Below are positions 6,549-10,511 of a stretch of 10,511 nt of DNA, one piece after another; position 1 is the stretch's first letter, and each line of letters opens with the position of its first letter. Origin of the DNA: B30-G6 sp964633115 (lineage in GTDB: Bacteria > Desulfobacterota > Desulfobacteria > Desulfobacterales > B30-G6); the NCBI GenBank assembly GCA_964633115.1, contig CAZWEO010000156.1, positions 1 to 10,511 of the forward strand. The letters run 5' to 3'. A program made the position numbers and the translations under genes. The notes below the pieces were generated by a model. The model made no database searches and was not told the origin of the DNA. It saw only the letters and a program-made list of their open reading frames with translations.

Positions 6549-6606
6549 CAGGAGGCGCATCTGCCGATTACGAGGTGCTACTTGCTTACCAGCAAAGCGC
6601 CTCCTG
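6549..6606 (-). repeat. 10-bp perfect inverted repeat with nested hairpin, downstream of HEAT gene
   Basis: CAGGAGGCGC (6549-6558) and GCGCCTCCTG (6597-6606) are perfect complements separated by 38 bases. Inside, next to the right arm, TTGCT (6582-6586) and AGCAA (6591-6595) form a second hairpin with loop TACC. The element begins 14 bases past the stop of the HEAT-repeat gene on the - strand, so it may end or protect that transcript. Past the stem the - strand is A-rich and not T-rich, so it is not a standard Rho-independent terminator in either direction. It could also be one copy of a dispersed palindromic element. Confidence 0.5.
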
Positions 6607-6620
6607 AATTGCTTAGACAC

Positions 6621-7220
6621 CTATTTAGCTGCAGCTATTCTGGTACTTTGTTTTGCATTAAGTTTCAGCAGGGCTATATTGGTCGTCTGTTGCAGCCATT
6701 TTCGCGGCGAGTGATTCAATTCAGCAATAATCCACCTTGCTTTTGGATCTCCGATCTTACCTAACGACATGATTACTGAAGTTTGAACGGCCAGCGGTTG
6801 CGTTTTATCACGCAGGATTTCGATCAGCGGCAATACGGCCCTCGGGTCACCTATTTTGCCAAGTGCATGCGCAGCGATGCGACGCATATGCGCATGATCG
6901 CTCACAAGAGCTGAAACCAGGGCGGGGACTGCCTCGGAATTTCGGATTTCACCAAGAGCATAGGCAGCAGCCGATGCAACGCGATGGTTATTGTGATCGA
7001 GCAGAGCCACGATTGAGTTCAGGTCCATTCGGTCGAACCGGGCGAGGTCGCCCTTTTTTTCAGCATCCGCAACAACATCATTTAGGTGAATTTGGATGTA
7101 AGCCGGAATCTCACCGTCGTGGGCCATGGCTGATTTCGTAGCCCAGGTGAAAGCGACAGCAACAAAAATCACCGTCCAAAACAACATCCAAAAATAAATA
7201 CGATTTGTTGAATTCATCAT
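6621..7220 (-). CDS. Secreted HEAT-repeat protein
   Basis: This is a 199-residue protein with a hydrophobic N-terminal segment (about 9-28) and a likely signal peptidase site after A31-M-A33, so the mature part should be periplasmic. The rest consists of PBS-lyase-type HEAT repeats: about four helical pairs with the recurring pattern ALGEI/ALGKIGDPRAVLPLIEIL/SLGKIGDPKA (roughly 68-185). Such repeats form a binding solenoid. They are also found in phycobilisome lyases, but no phycobilin context exists here, so the role is probably scaffolding or sensing through protein-protein contacts. Two adjacent ATGs (7220, 7217) follow AAGGAG; the second has slightly better spacing (7 versus 4 bases). It is a single gene with 320 bases free upstream. 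Confidence 0.85.
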   Translation of the reverse strand: MMNSTNRIYFWMLFWTVIFVAVAFTWATKSAMAHDGEIPAYIQIHLNDVVADAEKKGDLARFDRMDLNSIVALLDHNNHRVASAAAYALGEIRNSEAVPALVSALVSDHAHMRRIAAHALGKIGDPRAVLPLIEILRDKTQPLAVQTSVIMSLGKIGDPKARWIIAELNHSPRKWLQQTTNIALLKLNAKQSTRIAAAK

Positions 7221-7543
7221 TCCTCTCCTTTAATGTTTAATTTATCGTGTTAATTGCCGATGTATCGTCTTCCTAATTGCATTTTCGATTACATAAATAG
7301 CAAATGGCATGCCAAAATATATTTTATTAATAATTTCGGATGTTTAAATCGGATTGCCTAGAAATGATGTCTAAATGAGGTCGTATGGAGTAAAAAATGG
7401 GGCAAGATTGCACGTTATTGGACAACTATGAAGTGCTAACAGGCTATATTTAATATAATATTTTAATTTGTGCAAAATCGCGCCAGCAGTGTGCGACATT
7501 GCACCATCGCTTTTATGCTAAGTTGAAATTCGGCCTTTAAATG
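7221..7543. other. AT-rich intergenic region between HEAT gene and sigma-54 regulator
   Basis: No substantial gene is seen. The region should hold the promoter of the HEAT-repeat gene (- strand). A 10-bp perfect palindrome, TGGCATGCCA, lies at 7305-7314 and could be an operator. On the + strand an 18-codon frame (7397-7453) begins with ATG six bases after TGGAG and encodes MGQDCTLLDNYEVLTGYI; it is too short to call as a gene. Several near-sigma-54 matches occur, but all have GG and GC separated by 9 and not 10 bases. Confidence 0.45.
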
Positions 7544-9277
7544 TCATTCTTCCTTTTTTACAAGATCGTATTTGAGCATTTTGCGCTGTAGGGTCCATCG
7601 AGAAATATTTAATAATTCAGATGTTTGGCCACGATTCCACATGGTTTTATGCAAACTTTTTTGGATTAGTCTACGTTCCAAGTTTTCAAGGGCTTGATTT
7701 AGACCGATCCCAGTATCGAGAGCTGCATTCTCTTCTTCCGCAAACATGGAACGCCCGCCTGGTAAAGCAATCTGATTGGTTGCCAGGAATCGTTGAATTA
7801 TATTTTGCAACTCGCGCACATTCCCGGGCCAATCATAGTGCAATAGTGTATCCAGCATTTTGCCTGTCAAATATGGCTTTTTACCGGCTAATTTAAAACG
7901 GGAAAGAAAGTGCTCCACCAGAAGCGGTATGTCCTCGCGTCTATCCCTCAGGGGAGGAAGTTCAATCTCAATGACATGAATCCGATAAAAAAGGTCTTCC
8001 CGGAAACTGCCGTGCCGAACCATTTCAGACAAATTTTGATTGGTCGCGCTGATAATGCGGGCATCCGCCTTCTTAGCTTTGGTATCGCCCACGGGGATAT
8101 ACTCACCGTTTTCCAACACCCGCAACATTTTCACTTGCATCGACGGTTTCAGCTCTCCCAGCTCGTCTAAAAATAGAGTTCCCTGATGAGACTCATCGAA
8201 AATTCCGGGTTGGCTTTTATCCGCACCGGTAAAGCTTCCTTTTTGGTGACCAAAGAATTCTCTTTCAAAAAGGCTTTCTGTAATGGCACTGCAATTAACC
8301 GCTACAAAGGATTTCTTTTTGCGGGGGCTTAATTCATGTATAGTTCGAGCCACAAGTTCTTTACCGGTTCCAGATTCACCCGCAACTATTATATTAAACT
8401 CGGACGATGCGGCCTGTGATATAATCTCGTACACTTGTTTCATGGCTGAACTGCGTCCAATAATATCACCGAATTTATATCGGTCCTTCAAGCTTGTTTT
8501 TAAAACGCGATTTTCATTTTGGAGGGCTAATTTTTCATGTTCAATTTTCTTCTGCGCCGACAAATCCCTGATGGCTGTAACACTGACATGATGGGTCTCA
8601 AAATCAAGGTTTTTGGTCCTGATTTCCACCGGTATGATGTCGCCCTGGCGGTTAACGATCTCGCCTTCATAGGGTCTGTCTTCCTCATTCAGGATTGCAT
8701 TATGACAATCCGCTGGTAGAAGGTTAACAAGATTTAGATCCAATAGGGTGGGTATCCCATCACCGAAAAGGCGACAGGCTTCGCTATTTACATCGACGAT
8801 TCTGCCTTGGTTGTGAATGAATATCCCTTCGAAAGCGGCTTCCGCCAGTGTTTTAAATCGGGTGTTTTCTCTGGCAAGCCGGCGATGGAGCTCCAGATTC
8901 TCGATATGGGTCTTAACCCTAGCGAGAACTTCCTCACCTTGAAAAGGCTTGGTAATATAATCAACACCACCAACTTCGAATCCTTTGGTCTTTTCCTTAG
9001 TTTCGTCAAGGGCACTCAAAAATACCACTGGAATGTCTTTCGTGTACGGGTCCTTTTTAAGCTCACGGCACACGTCAAAACCGCCCATTTCTGGCATCAT
9101 GACATCCAATAGAATCAGATCCGGTGGTAGTTCTGATCGGGCAATCTGCAACCCTTCTGGCCCGTTTAAGGCAACCAGGATTTTATAGCTTCCCGAAAGT
9201 AAGCCGACAATGGCATGCAGATATATATCCTCATCATCAATTGCCAGTATCCGTATGCTTTTCTCCTGCAAAGACAT
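7544..9277 (-). CDS. NtrC-family sigma-54 dependent response regulator (REC-PAS-AAA+-HTH)
   Basis: This is a 577-residue transcriptional activator. A receiver domain at about 8-122 has the acidic pair D14/D15, phospho-acceptor D58 in LILLDVMMP, S88 and K110 in TKPF. A PAS domain follows at about 140-240. The AAA+ sigma-54 interaction domain (about 272-500) carries Walker A GESGTGKE (300-307), the sigma-54 contact loop as GSFTGA (347-352, a variant of GAFTGA), Walker B GTLFLDEL (367-374) and WPGNVREL (483-490). A Fis-type helix-turn-helix closes the protein (about 535-575). It would open sigma-54 promoters on phosphorylation; the PAS domain may add a ligand or redox input. The start at 9277 has AAAAGGAG just upstream and matches the beginning of the receiver fold; an in-frame ATG at 9334 is unlikely. 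The likely upstream partner is the REC-HPt protein at 10473-9421. Target promoters were not found in the window. Confidence 0.93.
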   Translation of the reverse strand: MSLQEKSIRILAIDDEDIYLHAIVGLLSGSYKILVALNGPEGLQIARSELPPDLILLDVMMPEMGGFDVCRELKKDPYTKDIPVVFLSALDETKEKTKGFEVGGVDYITKPFQGEEVLARVKTHIENLELHRRLARENTRFKTLAEAAFEGIFIHNQGRIVDVNSEACRLFGDGIPTLLDLNLVNLLPADCHNAILNEEDRPYEGEIVNRQGDIIPVEIRTKNLDFETHHVSVTAIRDLSAQKKIEHEKLALQNENRVLKTSLKDRYKFGDIIGRSSAMKQVYEIISQAASSEFNIIVAGESGTGKELVARTIHELSPRKKKSFVAVNCSAITESLFEREFFGHQKGSFTGADKSQPGIFDESHQGTLFLDELGELKPSMQVKMLRVLENGEYIPVGDTKAKKADARIISATNQNLSEMVRHGSFREDLFYRIHVIEIELPPLRDRREDIPLLVEHFLSRFKLAGKKPYLTGKMLDTLLHYDWPGNVRELQNIIQRFLATNQIALPGGRSMFAEEENAALDTGIGLNQALENLERRLIQKSLHKTMWNRGQTSELLNISRWTLQRKMLKYDLVKKEE

Positions 9278-9329
9278 ATTGCTCCTTTTAGACAAATTAT
9301 CAAAATTTCGCCCTACTTGGATCGAGGCA

Positions 9330-9364
9330 CACATGTTGCGGAAGAACTTTCATGTGCTTTCCGC
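9330..9364 (-). promoter_or_regulatory. Interleaved complementary segments (possible pseudoknot) in regulator leader
   Basis: Read on the - strand, GCGGAA (9364-9359) is complementary to TTCCGC (9343-9338), and CACATG (9356-9351) is complementary to CATGTG (9335-9330). The two pairings are interleaved. They can form an H-type pseudoknot with 2-, 7- and 2-base linkers, or act as two competing hairpins. The element ends 52 bases before the start codon of the sigma-54 regulator, so it lies in the leader if transcription starts upstream. A chance origin cannot be excluded for 6-bp stems. Confidence 0.3.
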
Positions 9365-9420
9365 TCTGTTTCTAATGAATATGTTCTGATTCCATGACAG
9401 GGCCTAAGCACTACGTTCAT

Positions 9421-10473
9421 CTATTTAAAACTTTTCATGCCCAGTTCCTTGGTCACTTTTTCAATTAAATCCTTGGCTTTTTCAAATTTAAATTCGTTTA
9501 GCAAGGATTCCAGTTTCAAGAAATGTTCTCCAAAGTTAGATCGGCCCCACAGGGTTTTGATCTCGGCCACCAATGTTAGAGCCTCAGCATCATGCGCATC
9601 AATTCGGTCGGATAATGCCTCACATAATTTTTTAAGTTGCGGTTGGACCATCCCCTTATTTGACTGGGTCTGAATCTTTTCTGCGCTGGATAATTCCTCC
9701 GATTGAAGCCCGTTTTCTTTTTCAATATAATCATCCAAAGCCACGATAACACGCGTAACTTCCTTGGAAAAACGATCCAGCCGATTCCATATGCGTTTAC
9801 TATCTTCCGTTTTAAAAGCGGATTCCAATTGTGCCGAAACGGCGGATAGTCTATTGGCGCCCAACGTTCCCGCCACACCTTTGACGGTGTGAGCCATTCT
9901 TTGAGCGACTTTGAGATTGCCACATTTCAGCTCAGTTTGAATTTCCTTGGCAATGTCCCGATGACGTTCACGGAAATTCTGTAACAATTTGGCATATAGT
10001 TTCCAGTTGCCGTTTACGGCGCCCATACCTGATTTTATATTGATGCCATCAAGGTCTGGAATTTCTCCGGCTAATTCTATTGATACAGGCTCAATAGTTG
10101 TCTCTTGGTCAAGATAATCACACACGTCAACATCTGTTCTGATCCTACGTGCTAAGATCTCATAAAGTATTGCCGGTTTGATCGGCTTGGCAATATGATC
10201 GTTCATGCCGGCGGCCAAGCATTCATCACGTGCGGCTGCCATAGCGTTGGCGGTCATGGCCATAATTGGAAGTTCTGGTGCAGATGGACCTCTACGTATC
10301 TCGCGTGTAGCGGTCAGTCCATCCATAACCGGCATTTGCAAATCCATGAGGATACCATCAAATCGTTCCTTAGTTGCTAATTTAACCGCCTCCAGGCCAT
10401 TGGTGGCAGGAACCACATCGATACCGACCTGCTCCAGCAATTCACGCGCAACTTGCAAATTCCACAGCGTCAA
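9421..10473 (-). CDS. N-terminally truncated REC-HPt phosphorelay protein (probable hybrid kinase remnant)
   Basis: The frame encodes 350 residues from a TTG at 10473. A receiver domain (about 5-112) retains phospho-acceptor D44 in ILMDLQMP, T74 and K96 in AKPI, but begins directly at NLQVARELLEQ. The first beta strand and the acidic pair (usual ILLVEDNEIN) that bind Mg2+ are missing, and an in-frame TAA lies two codons upstream of the TTG. An HPt domain follows (about 145-250) with H195 in AQRMAHTVKGVAGTLG, then a helical tail (about 275-350) typical of BarA/EvgS-like hybrid kinases. None of the three - strand frames between 10474 and 10511 encodes the lost strand, so a simple frameshift does not explain it. 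This is most likely the 3' part of a hybrid histidine kinase cut by rearrangement (or by a contig artefact). The HPt domain could still work. No Shine-Dalgarno sequence is visible. Confidence 0.75.
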   Translation of the reverse strand: MTLWNLQVARELLEQVGIDVVPATNGLEAVKLATKERFDGILMDLQMPVMDGLTATREIRRGPSAPELPIMAMTANAMAAARDECLAAGMNDHIAKPIKPAILYEILARRIRTDVDVCDYLDQETTIEPVSIELAGEIPDLDGINIKSGMGAVNGNWKLYAKLLQNFRERHRDIAKEIQTELKCGNLKVAQRMAHTVKGVAGTLGANRLSAVSAQLESAFKTEDSKRIWNRLDRFSKEVTRVIVALDDYIEKENGLQSEELSSAEKIQTQSNKGMVQPQLKKLCEALSDRIDAHDAEALTLVAEIKTLWGRSNFGEHFLKLESLLNEFKFEKAKDLIEKVTKELGMKSFK

Positions 10474-10511
10474 TCTTTAGTTGGATTTTATAACTACCTG
10501 TAAACATAGTA

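Noticed and set aside
7464..7508. Sigma-54 type promoter matches on the - strand upstream of the HEAT gene
   Set aside because: The GG and GC doublets are 9 bases apart and not 10 in each candidate; one base off normally abolishes recognition.
7544..9334. Longer start for the sigma-54 regulator at 9334
   Set aside because: It adds residues not part of the receiver fold and lacks a ribosome site; 9277 has AAAAGGAG.

Overview
The window looks like a piece of an anaerobic, probably sulfate-reducing Desulfobacterota (deltaproteobacterial) chromosome. The basis is an Rnf operon headed by a multihaem c-type cytochrome, a sigma-54 type response regulator, HPt/REC phosphorelay parts and moderate GC. 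The organism assignment is inferred from gene content only.

Left half (+ strand): a non-coding stretch (1-377) holds a degenerate tandem array with a 7-base period (consensus CGYAACC, about 58-237). A tightly packed operon follows: membrane-anchored tetrahaem cytochrome c (378-812), rnfC (881-2167), rnfD (2160-3122), rnfG (3124-3693), rnfE (3704-4309) and rnfA (4320-4895). The rnfB slot after rnfA is instead occupied by a B3/4 (PheRS-beta-like) domain gene (4963-5664), whose start codon lies in a 9-bp hairpin.

Right half (- strand, convergent with rnf), in transcription order from the right edge: a REC-HPt protein that has lost the first strand and acidic residues of its receiver domain (10473-9421); a REC-PAS-AAA+-HTH sigma-54 dependent regulator (9277-7544); a secreted HEAT-repeat protein (7220-6621) with a 10-bp inverted repeat just past its stop; a 74-residue unknown (6348-6124); and a STAS-domain anti-sigma-antagonist-like protein (6074-5712).

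Main point of interest: the Rnf set is an unusual variant. Its RnfG flavin site, the RnfA/RnfE cysteines for the membrane [2Fe-2S] cluster, the two RnfC [4Fe-4S] motifs and four bis-His haem sites are all present. RnfB is absent, RnfC lacks the glycine-rich nucleotide/FMN segment, and RnfD has a degraded flavin-attachment motif. This suggests an Rnf-like pump that exchanges electrons with a periplasmic cytochrome pool and not with NAD(H). That is an inference to be tested.
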